From the NCBI GenBank assembly GCA_937905825.1, contig CALCXM010000059.1, positions 1 to 64,000 on the forward strand: 64,000 nucleotides of DNA, in the 5' to 3' direction. Below, in pieces: positions 18,085-27,036 of this stretch. How positions within the stretch are numbered: the stretch's first letter is position 1; every line of letters begins with the position of its first letter. Origin of the DNA: an uncultured bacterium (GTDB lineage Bacteria; Planctomycetota; UBA1135; GCA-002686595). The position numbers and the translations under genes are program-made. The notes under the pieces were generated by a model. The model saw nothing but the letters and a program-made list of their open reading frames with translations, was not told the origin of the DNA and searched no databases.

Positions 18085-19167
18085 GTGAACCCACTCCGCT
18101 ACCTTCCGTTCCTGCGACGCGGCTTCGCGCAGCAAGGACCGCCCTTGCACTTGACGCTCTTCGTGACCGGCGTGTGCAACCTGCGCTGCAAGCATTGCTT
18201 TCACTGGAAGGAGGTGGCGGCGTCCAAGAAGGGTCCAAGCCTGGAACAGGTTCAGCAGCTGGCGGACTCCGCCGCACAGATGGGCCCGCTCCTGTGGGTG
18301 AGCTTTGGCGGTGGTGAGCCGTTCATGCGCAAGGACCTGCCCGAGCTGGCCGAGGCTTTCGGGCGCCATGGCCTGCGACACTTGGCGATTCCAACGAATG
18401 GTCTGATTGAGAGTCACCAACACGAATTGGCACAGGGCATCCTGGACCAGTGCCCGGACACCTTCCTTTCGATCTCGGTTTCCCTGGATGGCCCCCCGGC
18501 GATTCACGACTCGATCCGCGATCTGGAAGGCGCCCACGAACGAGCCCTTGTGACCCTTGGCAAGTACAAAGAACAGGCGCGCCACACGGATCGACTCGGA
18601 GTTGGGATCATCGTGACCCTGACGAATGAGAACCAAGACAGTCTGGCAGCGCACGTGGAAGAACTCGTGCGCGAACAGCGGCCAGACAACGTGACCATCA
18701 ACTTGGCCCGCGGCACCGCTCTGGATGAGGGACAGTTGGAGGTTGATCTGGATCGCTACCGGGAGCTGACCGACTTGAAGCAGCGCCTGATGAAGGACGG
18801 ACTCTTGAAGTACTTCGACTTCCCACTCGCGAAGCTAGCTGTGGCGCGCGATCGTCAGATGTACCGCTACGTGGAAGCGCTGGCCCGCGGGGAAGATGAC
18901 TACCTGCCCTGCACGGCGGGCAAACTTTCCGCTGTCATCTTCGAGGATGGTGCGGTGCACCCGTGCGAGATTCTCGGGAAGCAGATGGGCAACTTGAACG
19001 ACACCGATTGGAACCTTCAGACCTTGTGGAGGACCGCGCAGACAAACCAACTTCGCGAGGAGATTCAGGCCACCCGCTGCCGTTGCACGTGGGAGTGCGC
19101 GCAGGCGGACAACGTGTTGTTCAATCCGGCAAAGTGGGCTTCTTTGGCTGTGGATAGCCTTAAATAG
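18085..19167 (+). CDS. Radical SAM protein with SPASM-type C-terminus
   Basis: 360 residues. The [4Fe-4S]/SAM motif CNLRCKHC is at residues 31-38, followed by SFGGGEPFMRKDL (SAM-binding) and the barrel strand SISVSLDGPPAIHD. The C-terminal part has Cys residues in PCTAGKLSAVIFEDGAVHPCE and CRCTWEC, arranged like a SPASM/twitch auxiliary cluster domain. Such proteins commonly mature peptides or modify small molecules. It leads a three-gene group with a GT2 and a GT39-type enzyme, so a link to glycan or glycolipid metabolism is plausible. The GTG at 18085 is preferred (GGAGGG lies 12 bp upstream); an ATG at 18022 would give a longer, atypical N-terminus. Confidence 0.88.
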   Translation: MNPLRYLPFLRRGFAQQGPPLHLTLFVTGVCNLRCKHCFHWKEVAASKKGPSLEQVQQLADSAAQMGPLLWVSFGGGEPFMRKDLPELAEAFGRHGLRHLAIPTNGLIESHQHELAQGILDQCPDTFLSISVSLDGPPAIHDSIRDLEGAHERALVTLGKYKEQARHTDRLGVGIIVTLTNENQDSLAAHVEELVREQRPDNVTINLARGTALDEGQLEVDLDRYRELTDLKQRLMKDGLLKYFDFPLAKLAVARDRQMYRYVEALARGEDDYLPCTAGKLSAVIFEDGAVHPCEILGKQMGNLNDTDWNLQTLWRTAQTNQLREEIQATRCRCTWECAQADNVLFNPAKWASLAVDSLK

Positions 19168-19306
19168 CCGTGGCTTTCAGGAGCTTGTCCCTGCCCCCAC
19201 TGGAACGGGCGAGCGACGCGACTTCCGACAGGACGCTTGCCTGGTCTGTCGATTGTCGACCGGTGTCCGAGCGCACTGCCTGCTTCCTCGGAAGGCGCCT
19301 GGTTCT

Positions 19307-20362
19307 ATGAACGAGCCTTCGGACGCGATGAACGTTGGGGTGCTGGTGCCCTGCCGCAATGAAGAGCGCGTGATCGGACGCAAACTGCTCAACTTGCTCC
19401 AGCTCCACTGGCCAGCGGGCCTGGGGAGCCTGCGACTGCTCGTCGTGGACGACCATTCCACCGACCAGACCGTGGAGCGAGCGCAGGCGCACTTTGGCGG
19501 CGCGCTGCCCGACAACGTTCGTTTGGAGTTGATTCACAACGATGTGCGCCCAGGCAAGAACGGGGCGATCGAATGTGGGCTGGCTCACCTTGGCCAGGAA
19601 TTGGATTTCGTGGTGTTGACCGACGCGGATGTGTTGGTGGACAGCGGGGCGCTCGTGAGTCTTTGCGCGGCCTTTCGCGCGGACCCGAAGCTCGGAATGG
19701 TGTGTGGCACGCAAGTCTTTGTGGACGCGTTGCCGGGGAACGGATGCGCGCTAGATGCAGAACGCGGCGCCTTGGCAGATGATCGTTGGGATCGTCTGAC
19801 GCGAGGCGTGCGGCGTCTCGAATCGCGCTTTGGCATGCTCTTTAGCGTCCACGGTCAGTGGCTCGCCTGGCGCGCCGATCTCGGCGTGCAACCGGCCGAA
19901 GGAGTTGCTGCGGATGACGTGGACTTGATGATTCAAGTGCGAGCCAGTCGGCGGCCGCGAGTTCGCATGCTGTCCGAGGTTCAGTTCTACGAGGGCAAGC
20001 CCGCGGCCGGGGAAGCCCTGGACGTGCAAGCTCTGCGCCGCGCTCGAGCTTGGTTCCAGGTCTTCGCTCGTCCGCAGATTCTCGCGGGTTGGCGCGGCCT
20101 CGGATTTGTCCAGGGACAGCTCTATCGCTTTTTGCCGGGAGCGGCGCCGAGCATCGCGTTGCTTTGCTGCGTGCTTTCGATTCTCGTTGGCTCGATCCTG
20201 TGGGGGATGTGGGGCGCGCTTGCTGCGAGCAGCGTGTTAGCGGTTCTGCTCCTCAGCTCAGCCGGCAGGGCCTGGGTCCGGACCCTGCGTCTGATTCATC
20301 AAGCCCAACGCTTGGAACGCCAGGCGGCTATGGGCGAAGCCTGGGAGATGGGGCGCGAATGA
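19307..20362 (+). CDS. Glycosyltransferase family 2 with C-terminal membrane segments
   Basis: 351 residues. The GT-A fold begins VGVLVPCRNEERVIGRKL, followed by LRLLVVDDHSTDQTVE and the metal-binding DAD in VVLTDADVLVD. A further acidic motif DDVDLMIQVRAS corresponds to the family's acceptor-side (ED-type) region. Two hydrophobic segments near the C-terminus (SIALLCCVLSILVGSILW, LAASSVLAVLLLS) anchor it in the membrane. It is the middle gene of a group; its stop overlaps the next start (ATGA), implying translational coupling. It could elongate a lipid-linked glycan. An ATG at 19328 is an alternative start. Confidence 0.9.
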   Translation: MNEPSDAMNVGVLVPCRNEERVIGRKLLNLLQLHWPAGLGSLRLLVVDDHSTDQTVERAQAHFGGALPDNVRLELIHNDVRPGKNGAIECGLAHLGQELDFVVLTDADVLVDSGALVSLCAAFRADPKLGMVCGTQVFVDALPGNGCALDAERGALADDRWDRLTRGVRRLESRFGMLFSVHGQWLAWRADLGVQPAEGVAADDVDLMIQVRASRRPRVRMLSEVQFYEGKPAAGEALDVQALRRARAWFQVFARPQILAGWRGLGFVQGQLYRFLPGAAPSIALLCCVLSILVGSILWGMWGALAASSVLAVLLLSSAGRAWVRTLRLIHQAQRLERQAAMGEAWEMGRE

Positions 20363-22272
20363 GTTCCCCCTCGCAAACCAGCCCGACGCCAAAGAGCACA
20401 TTGCAGGGACTCGCCCTGATGCTGCTGTTTCTCGTGGCCGTTGGACTGCGTTGGACGGTTGTCGAGCAGTACGAAGCGAATCACCCGCAGGCGCAAACCC
20501 CGGTGATCGACGAAGCCTCCTACGTGGAGTGGGGCACGCGCATCGCGGCCGGCGATTGGATCGGCGACGAGGTGTTCTTTCAGGAGCCCTTGTACCCCTA
20601 CTTCATCGGCGTGACCTTCCGTTTGTTGGGGGAGGGCTTGCACGGGCTGCGCATGTTGCAGTGCGTGTTGGGTGGGGTCACGATGCTTCTGATTTGGAGC
20701 ATCACGCGCGAGCTCTTCGGACGGGGGGCCGCCTGGCTCGCGGCCCTGGGCTTCAGTGTTTATCCGCCGGCGCTGCTCTTGCCGTGCTTGCTTCTCAAGC
20801 CCAATCTGTTCCTGCCGATTTTCGGGTTGTTCGTGCTGTGGCTGGTTCGAACGCCTATGCAGGGCAAGCGTTGGCTAGCGATCGGGGCACTCGGCGGACT
20901 CGGGGCCCTGCTGCGCGGCAACATGTTGATCCTCTTGCCGTGCTTCTTCCTTTGGCCGTTTCTACGGGCTCGCGTTGAGGGGCTGGCCTTGCGTGAGGGC
21001 GCGCGCGCCGCGGCCCTCTTCTTGGCAGGCGCGGCCCTGGTGCTGCTCCCGGTGTTCGTGCGCAACTGGGCCGTCGGTGGCCAGTTTGCCCTGACCACCA
21101 GCGGCGCCGGAACGAACGTGTACGGCGGCAACAACGGGGAAAACCCCTACGGCGTCGCCACGGAGTTTCCTTGGGTGCGCGGCATTCCGCGCTACGAAGC
21201 GGGGGACTGGCGCCGGGAAGCGGAGCGGCGCTTGGGGCGTGACCTCAACGGCAGCGAGAGTTCGAGCTATTGGCTTGGTCAAGTTGTCGAGTCCATGAAG
21301 CAGAACCCCGGCCTGCACATCTCCATCCTTTGGAACAAGTTACGACTGGCCTTGAACCACTACGAGGTGCCGGACAATCACCACATCGAGTGGGACGCGC
21401 GCTACGTTCCCCTCCTGCGCTTGCCTTGGCCGGGCTTCGGTCTGTTGGGCGGGCTAGGCCTCGCGGGCCTCGTCTTGGCCTGCTTGCGCAAGGACCTCCT
21501 GGGCGGACGCTGGCAAGTGGCCCTGGTGTTCGTGCTTTACCTGGGCACGATTGTGGTGACGGTCATGAGCATGCGCGCACGACTGCCCTTGGTCGTTCCG
21601 CTCTTCCCTTTCTTTGGGTACTTCCTTTGGCAGTGGTTTGCCCGAGCGTCGAAGGCAGGGCGCTCAACGGACTTCGCGATTGCCCTGCTGCTTGGTCTTG
21701 CGATGGCTTTCCCGCCGGTGTTCAGTCCCGATGCAGAGCGATGGGATTTGGCTGAGCGAGACTACAACCTAGCGGTGAGTCTGTTGGAAAACGCGGGGGA
21801 GCTTCAACAGGCCGCTGAGCTGGCGGAGCAGTTGACCAGCAGCTTTCCAAACTCGGCTCGCCTGCAAATCCTGCGGGCAGACACTCGCTGGCGACAGGGG
21901 CGCATCGATCGCGAAGCAGGTCGAGAGAGCGAGGGCCAAGCTCAGATCCAGCTTGCCTTGGAAACGCTCAAGCAGATCACCGCCGATTCTGGCGTGAGTC
22001 CACGGGAGCGTTCCCGAGCCTACCGCTTGGGCGGATACATCCAGGCGGACCTGGGGCGTTGGGAAGTGGCGGAACGTTTCTTTCGATCTGCCCGCGAGTT
22101 CGCGCCCGAGGACGAGGAGTTGCTCTTCGCCCAAGGCCAGGCCCTGTGGCTGCAAGCCCAGGGGCCGCAGGATGCATTCGCCAAGCAGGCCCGCGAGTTG
22201 TTCGAGGAGCTCACTCGCTTAGCTCCCGAGAGCCCCGAAGCCCGCCAGGCTGCCGAGCTGCTGGGGGAGTAG
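20359..22272 (+). CDS. GT39/ArnT-type membrane glycosyltransferase with C-terminal TPR-like region
   Basis: 637 residues. The N-terminal membrane part (about 12 hydrophobic segments) has an early acidic loop after the first helix (TPVIDEASYVEWGTRI) and the motif FFQEPLYPYFIG, as in PMT/ArnT-family enzymes that transfer sugars from polyprenyl phosphate to lipid A or proteins. The last 180 residues are soluble, with helical TPR-like repeats (LENAGELQQAAELAEQL, AERFFRSAREFAPEDEELLF). It is translationally coupled to the GT2 gene by an ATGA overlap. Donor and acceptor are unknown. The long open frame upstream of 20359 overlaps GT2 and is not counted. Confidence 0.88.
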   Translation: MSSPSQTSPTPKSTLQGLALMLLFLVAVGLRWTVVEQYEANHPQAQTPVIDEASYVEWGTRIAAGDWIGDEVFFQEPLYPYFIGVTFRLLGEGLHGLRMLQCVLGGVTMLLIWSITRELFGRGAAWLAALGFSVYPPALLLPCLLLKPNLFLPIFGLFVLWLVRTPMQGKRWLAIGALGGLGALLRGNMLILLPCFFLWPFLRARVEGLALREGARAAALFLAGAALVLLPVFVRNWAVGGQFALTTSGAGTNVYGGNNGENPYGVATEFPWVRGIPRYEAGDWRREAERRLGRDLNGSESSSYWLGQVVESMKQNPGLHISILWNKLRLALNHYEVPDNHHIEWDARYVPLLRLPWPGFGLLGGLGLAGLVLACLRKDLLGGRWQVALVFVLYLGTIVVTVMSMRARLPLVVPLFPFFGYFLWQWFARASKAGRSTDFAIALLLGLAMAFPPVFSPDAERWDLAERDYNLAVSLLENAGELQQAAELAEQLTSSFPNSARLQILRADTRWRQGRIDREAGRESEGQAQIQLALETLKQITADSGVSPRERSRAYRLGGYIQADLGRWEVAERFFRSAREFAPEDEELLFAQGQALWLQAQGPQDAFAKQARELFEELTRLAPESPEARQAAELLGE

Positions 22273-22278
22273 CCTGGC

Positions 22279-24186
22279 CTACTTGACCATCTCGGGCAGA
22301 ACCTCGACGACCATGCTTCGGGTGGACTCGTTGATGAACGCCGAGACTTCCACGGCACTGGGGGGGCGCGTCATGAGTTCCTTGCGCAATTCCTCGCGCA
22401 CGCTGTCGAGCGGCACGTGCACCAGTTCCGCCAGTTCGAACAGGAAGAACTGATTGCTCAACTCGAGCGGCACGCTGACCTGGCCGACCTTGAGCGCGCG
22501 CAGGGCCTCTTGAATTCCTTCGGGCCAGGTGTGCAACTCGAAGCGTCCCGCTCCCCGGCCACCTAGGTCGCGGGTCTTCGGGTCTTCGGAGTAGGTGCGA
22601 GCGAGAGCGCCGAAGTCTTCCCCGTCCGCAACCCGTTCCCCGAGCTGCGCCAGGAACGACTTGGCTTCCGCGGACTGCTCCGCGATGTACTTCGCCAGGT
22701 CTTCGTTCGTCTCGAGTTGACCGGGTTCGGGGTCGGGGATGTTGCGCAGGATGAAGCGGATGTCGGGGGCTCGACCGTCTGCACCGTAGCGCTCTTCCCA
22801 CTCGCGCCGAATCATCTCCTCCGTGATGACTCGTTCTCGCAGCATCAGGGCCTCTGCCCGCAGATTGTTGTGAGTGCGCAGCTTGGCCTGGTACATCGTG
22901 GCGGAAATGTCGCGACCCTTCTTGAGCAGGTCGTTGGCCCACTTCTCTCGGTCTCCGCCAAAGAAGGCTTGAATCTGGTTGTCGAGTTCCTTTTGTACCC
23001 GTTGTTCGATCATGAGTTCCGTGGGCTCGAGACCAAGGGCAATGGCCCGCTGCTGGGCCCAGCGCTGTTGTGCGAAGCCGCGGGCCAGGGGTTGACCGCG
23101 ACTGCTCACGAGCCAGCGTGCGAAATCAGAGCGTAGCAGAGGCTTGCCATCGACGATGGCGACCGGCCGACTGAAGCGCGTGTTCTCAGTTGTCGCGCTG
23201 CGGCGCACTTCGTCCAAGAGCTCAATGTTGGCGGACTCGCGCAAGCTGCTGAGGAGCGTCGTGATCTCCATCTGATCCGCCGAGGCCTGCTCGAGTCGCG
23301 TCCGAACCTGCGCTTGGACCGTTTCGAGGGGCGTGACCTCGACGCGATCCAGCTGGAATAGGTTGTAGCCGCCACTGGAAAGGAAGGGGGGCAGCAGGCC
23401 GCCGATCTCCAGTTTCACAAGGGCGTCAAAGTCGAGCCCCGGCCAGTCTTCCGGGATCACCGCGTCTGGCAAGATCCCGCCCTTCTTGCGGGTTTGGATG
23501 TCCTCGGAAAACTCGGGGACATAGCGGCCGAACTCGCCCTCACGCTGCATGCGCTCGAAGAGTTCCTGGGCTCGGGCCAAGGTCTCTTGCTGGGCCTTGC
23601 GACCGAGCTCCTGACTTTCATCGCGGGTGGTGCCGGTGGCTTGCACTCCGGCCCGGACGCGCAGCAGGATTCTGGAAACGAACATTTGACGTCCGCCGGG
23701 GCCGTACTCATCTTCCCAAGCTAGACGCACCTGCTCTTCGCTCACGACCCGGCGGCTTTGCACCAGTTTTTCGAGCACCAGCATCCTGCGTACTTCCCAA
23801 GTGCGCTCGGCCAGAAAGTCAGATTCGTCCTGTCCCAGGCGTTGCAGTTCATCGAGCCACAGCTGACGGTTCCCATCGAAGGCGCGACTCACGCGATCCT
23901 CCACCTCTGCAACGATGTGTTGGTGGACTTCCTGCGTGCTGACCACGAGCCCAGCGGCGTCGAACTCGCGCTGGATCAAGTAGCTCTCAACGTAGGAGTC
24001 CAGGTTGTTGAAACCCTGGACGACAACCAACCAGTTGGCGAACTCGGCCCAGGGAATCTCGACGCCGTCGATGGCCAGGGGCGAGCCCTGAGGCTCGCGC
24101 GGAGTCTCCTGGAGAACGGAGGCGGCCGAGCTGTTGCCCGTCAAGGTGGGGGAAACTCCGAGGGCGAGAATCAGGGAGAGGATCAT
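22279..24186 (-). CDS. Periplasmic parvulin-type peptidyl-prolyl isomerase with two rotamase-like domains
   Basis: 635 residues with a signal peptide (MILSLILALGVSPTLTG). Two PpiC-like parvulin domains are visible: one containing MFVSRILLRVRAG, AQELFERMQREGEFGRYV and SEDIQTRKKGGIL, the other PDIRFILRNIPDP, FLAQLGERVADGEDFGALA, SEDPKTRDLGGRGAGRF. The rest is helical and SurA-like, suited to holding unfolded outer-membrane proteins. It ends 6 bp from the convergent glycosyltransferase stop and is followed upstream by the M28 peptidase on the same strand. Function as a periplasmic folding catalyst is likely; client proteins are unknown. Confidence 0.9.
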   Translation of the reverse strand: MILSLILALGVSPTLTGNSSAASVLQETPREPQGSPLAIDGVEIPWAEFANWLVVVQGFNNLDSYVESYLIQREFDAAGLVVSTQEVHQHIVAEVEDRVSRAFDGNRQLWLDELQRLGQDESDFLAERTWEVRRMLVLEKLVQSRRVVSEEQVRLAWEDEYGPGGRQMFVSRILLRVRAGVQATGTTRDESQELGRKAQQETLARAQELFERMQREGEFGRYVPEFSEDIQTRKKGGILPDAVIPEDWPGLDFDALVKLEIGGLLPPFLSSGGYNLFQLDRVEVTPLETVQAQVRTRLEQASADQMEITTLLSSLRESANIELLDEVRRSATTENTRFSRPVAIVDGKPLLRSDFARWLVSSRGQPLARGFAQQRWAQQRAIALGLEPTELMIEQRVQKELDNQIQAFFGGDREKWANDLLKKGRDISATMYQAKLRTHNNLRAEALMLRERVITEEMIRREWEERYGADGRAPDIRFILRNIPDPEPGQLETNEDLAKYIAEQSAEAKSFLAQLGERVADGEDFGALARTYSEDPKTRDLGGRGAGRFELHTWPEGIQEALRALKVGQVSVPLELSNQFFLFELAELVHVPLDSVREELRKELMTRPPSAVEVSAFINESTRSMVVEVLPEMVK

Positions 24187-24220
24187 GTTGCTGCCGAAGG
24201 TCGAGGAGAGGAGAGCTGTC

Positions 24221-26152
24221 TCAGTTGGAATCCGCCGTTGCCGAGATGGCGCGGATCAACGAGGTCAGCTCATGGTCCAAGGCTTCGTCGCTGATCAAAG
24301 CGGAGAAGCGCAGGGTGGGGAAGGTCTCTGATGCGTAGCCTGTCTCGAGTCCGGGGGCCCAGAGACGATTGCGGTACCACTTGCGCCCGGGGAGGCCTGC
24401 TTCCGCGCTGAGGCGACGGTAGAAGTCTTGGGTGCGGTCGCTGCTGGTGTTGGGCAAACGAGTCGCGAGGCTGTCGAAGGCGTCGCCAAGCTGTTGGGCG
24501 CGTTCTGCGCCGAGCCAGTTCACGGAGTTGCGGCTGACGTCGGCCATGCGCCGGGCGGCTTGGGCTTCCGAGAAGGAGGAGCGCCCGAGCTTCGCGTACT
24601 CCACCAGCAAGGTCGCGAACAACTCGCCAGCCACCTCGTGGCCTTCCCAAGTCGAGTCGATGTGCCGATCCACCTGGGCGAAGTTGTCGAAACTCGTGTG
24701 GTACTGCCCCCCAGGAGATCCGCCGAAGGTGATGTCGAGGATCGGCAGGTTGAGGTGGTGCAGGAAAACGGTGTAGTCGGAACCGGCACCGGGCAGGCCG
24801 AGTGTGGGTGGCTTGTCTCCCGAAGCCTTGGCCCAGGACTCCCAGAGCGTACCGCCGCCGCCCACTTGTTGGACCTTCTCTAGACCAGCGCGGAAGCTGT
24901 CGAGCAGGCCGGGTGTTCCCGCTGCGCCGCTGAACTTGGTGCCGCCCACCACAGCATCTCCGTTGATGTACAGCAGGCAGTGTTCCTGGAGTTCCTCTTT
25001 GTGCGCTTCACCCCACTCGGTGCTGCCCACGAGTCCGGTTTCTTCGGCGTCCCAGAAGCAGAGCTTCAAGGTGTTGGCCGGCTTCCATCCGAGTCGTGAC
25101 CGTTCCCCAAGTCGTTGGGCCGCGCGCAAGAGGGCGATGGTTCCGCCGCCCGCATCGTGGGCGCCGCGCACCCAAGCGTCCCGGTGATTGCCCGCGATGA
25201 CCCAATCGTCGCCTTTGCCCTTCAAGGTGCCGATGACGTTGTAGATGGTGCGCAGTTCGCGCGGTTGCCAAACGCCCAGCTGCACTTGAACGGGCCCCGG
25301 GCCGAGCGGCTCGCTTGTGAGCGCACCGTCCTTGTCGGTGACGATCATGGGGGCCAAGCGATCGAGGATCTGCTTCGCTTCCCGGTACAGAATGGGCGTG
25401 CACAAGATCTTGGGCAGGCTCGCGTCATACTCTGCGGGGCTCAAGCGGTGGCCTTTTTCTCCAGGCGCACTCGAAGCCCAACCCGGTGTGGATGCGTCTC
25501 CCGGCGCCTTGGCCATGGGGGAGATCGACCCGCGCTCCACGTCCCAGTCCGGCTTCCAGGGACCCTCCGGCCAAGTGGCGCCCCGTTCGGCGCCGCTGTC
25601 CTTCGAATCATTGAAGAGCAAGATGCCGACGCAACCATACTCTTCCGCCAGTTGAGCCTTCACGCCGCGGTAACAACGTCCGTAGCGGGCGAGCGCGATC
25701 TTGCCCTTGAGTGGAATGCCGAGTTCCAACAGGCGATCGAAGTCTTGGCGCAGACCGTAACCCGCGTCGACCACTGGTGCGAACTGGCGACCACTGGCGG
25801 ACCAAGCGTTGAAGGGCGGCACGTCACCGGGGGGCGAGGCGTCCGGGTCAAAGCGTTCTGTGCGCTTGAAGATTGGGGGGGCCGTGGCATCCGCCTCGTA
25901 ACCTTCTACGACGATTCGCCGTGGCAGGGAAAGCAACACTTCCCGGGCATCGATCTCCACTTCCCAACCGGCGCGTTCGAGTTCACGGGCCACAAAGCGC
26001 GCTCCCCAATGGGAACCGGTTGTGCCGGCCAAACGCGCTTGACGGGTGAACTCCAGGAGCAGAGCACGGGAGGGCGGCGGCGTGTCTTGGGCGCGAGCCC
26101 GGGGGCCGACGGGGCCGAGCAGCAGTCCGGCGCAAAGAAGGAGGATTCGCAT
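24221..26152 (-). CDS. M28B metallopeptidase, glutamate carboxypeptidase II-like, with PA domain
   Basis: 643 residues with a signal peptide (MRILLLCAGLLLGPVGPRARAQ), so probably periplasmic or exported. A protease-associated domain (AEEYGCVGILLFNDSKDSG) is inserted before the catalytic part. The two-zinc site is visible: GNHRDAWV (His), GAHDAGGG (bridging Asp), WDAEETG (catalytic Glu and ligand Glu), NGDAVVGG (Asp) and QYHTSFDNF (His). The order and spacing match human glutamate carboxypeptidase II/PSMA. It should remove N- or C-terminal amino acids from small peptides. The ATG at 26152 is chosen for the signal peptide; upstream in-frame codons are not needed. Confidence 0.93.
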   Translation of the reverse strand: MRILLLCAGLLLGPVGPRARAQDTPPPSRALLLEFTRQARLAGTTGSHWGARFVARELERAGWEVEIDAREVLLSLPRRIVVEGYEADATAPPIFKRTERFDPDASPPGDVPPFNAWSASGRQFAPVVDAGYGLRQDFDRLLELGIPLKGKIALARYGRCYRGVKAQLAEEYGCVGILLFNDSKDSGAERGATWPEGPWKPDWDVERGSISPMAKAPGDASTPGWASSAPGEKGHRLSPAEYDASLPKILCTPILYREAKQILDRLAPMIVTDKDGALTSEPLGPGPVQVQLGVWQPRELRTIYNVIGTLKGKGDDWVIAGNHRDAWVRGAHDAGGGTIALLRAAQRLGERSRLGWKPANTLKLCFWDAEETGLVGSTEWGEAHKEELQEHCLLYINGDAVVGGTKFSGAAGTPGLLDSFRAGLEKVQQVGGGGTLWESWAKASGDKPPTLGLPGAGSDYTVFLHHLNLPILDITFGGSPGGQYHTSFDNFAQVDRHIDSTWEGHEVAGELFATLLVEYAKLGRSSFSEAQAARRMADVSRNSVNWLGAERAQQLGDAFDSLATRLPNTSSDRTQDFYRRLSAEAGLPGRKWYRNRLWAPGLETGYASETFPTLRFSALISDEALDHELTSLIRAISATADSN

Positions 26153-26252
26153 GGGCCTTATCCTAGCTTGAGGGGCAGAGAAGAACAGCCTTGTGGCCCT
26201 CTCCGGCTGGGTTTGATGGTCTACGGGGCCCTGTGAAAAGGGTCTGTTGCCG

Positions 26253-26302
26253 ATCCTAGAAAGCACGCCCACGGACGCCTCCGAGGGGGCTGGCCGTGGG
26301 CG
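26253..26302 (-). terminator. Likely terminator of the peroxiredoxin gene (minus strand)
   Basis: CGCCCACGG (26266-26274) pairs with CCGTGGGCG (26294-26302), with an inner GCCTCC/GGGGGC helix between. On the minus strand the stem is followed by TGCTTTCTAGG. It lies just beyond the stop of the 26327 gene. Confidence 0.6.
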
Positions 26303-26326
26303 CGATGGAGTCCGAGAGCGGCGGGC

Positions 26327-26863
26327 TCAGTTGCCTTGTAGCTTGTCGATTTTCTGCGCCAAGTCGTCCCCATGCTCGCGCACATTGACGGACTTGTCGA
26401 TCAGCCGCAGCTTGCCTTTTGGGTCGATCACAAAAGTCACCCGTTTCGCATAGCTCGCGCCCTTGGGCAGCACTTGGTACTTCTCCGCTGCACTGCCATC
26501 CGGATCCGACAGGAGTTGAAAGTTGAGTTCCTGTTGCTTCACAAACTTGGCCTGAGTGGCCACGGAATCCAAGCTGATTCCAAAGGTGCGCACACCCATC
26601 GTCTCGAGAGGTTCCCCTACGTCCCGCAGGGAGCAAACTTCGAGAGTTCAGCCAGGGGTGAGTGCCTTCGGGAAGAAGGCCAGGATGGTCCAAGTCTCGT
26701 GCTCGCCGCCAATCGTCACGGCCTCGCCGTTGTGGTCGTTCAAGCGAAAGAGCGGGGCCGCGTTGCCCACCTCGAGGGGCTTGGGCTGCTCTGGAGTTTG
26801 CCCCGTGTTGAACAAGAGTGGCAGGGAAGCCACGCAAGTCGCGAGTAGGAGGGAGATCTTCAT
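26327..26863 (-). CDS. Exported Bcp/AhpC-TSA-type peroxiredoxin with in-frame TGA (probable selenocysteine) at the peroxidatic site
   Basis: Read through the TGA at 26650-26648, this is one 178-residue protein. The signal peptide is MKISLLLATCVASLPLLF, then the thioredoxin fold TILAFFPKALTPG-[TGA]-TLEVCSLRD, and later GISLDSVATQAKFVKQ and VTFVIDPKGKLRLI. In E. coli Bcp the equivalent segment is TPGCTVQAC, so the TGA replaces the peroxidatic Cys (residue 72) and Cys77 matches the resolving Cys at the same spacing. Both halves lie in the same frame with no other stop. A hairpin fitting a bacterial SECIS lies just downstream. A Sec peroxiredoxin is known in Eubacterium acidaminophilum (PrxU). 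The start has AAAGGA 6 bp upstream. Alternatives are a one-base sequencing error or mutation from TGC/TGT. Confidence 0.8.
26602..26645 (-). promoter_or_regulatory. Candidate bacterial SECIS hairpin after the in-frame TGA
   Basis: On the mRNA strand, counting from the base after UGA: 3-8 (UCUCGA) pairs with 41-46 (UCGAGA), 10-12 (GUU) with 35-37 (AAC), and 16-20 (UCCCU) with 30-34 (AGGGG). A UGC bulge interrupts the middle. The apical loop is GCGGGACGU, which can fold further to a GGA triloop. The loop starts about 20 nt after UGA with G as its first base, as expected of bacterial SECIS elements. Folding was done by eye; no energy was computed. Confidence 0.55.
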
Positions 26864-27036
26864 GGGAGTCCTTTGGCGGGCGCCAGCCCGAATGAGTTGG
26901 GGAGGGGAGACGACGCTCGTGCGCCGCCGCCCTGCACAGGAATGGTACACGCAAGCGCGACTACATCTGGGACAGCATGATCGAGTTGCCATGTTTGGAT
27001 TGCGTCACCACTCAGCTGTGGGGCTAGTCTACGCCC

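Noticed and set aside
15815..18277. 820-residue minus-strand open frame across the FG-GAP gene
   Set aside because: It is antisense to the Asp-rich FG-GAP repeats, giving a Val/Glu/Arg-rich artefact with no domain.
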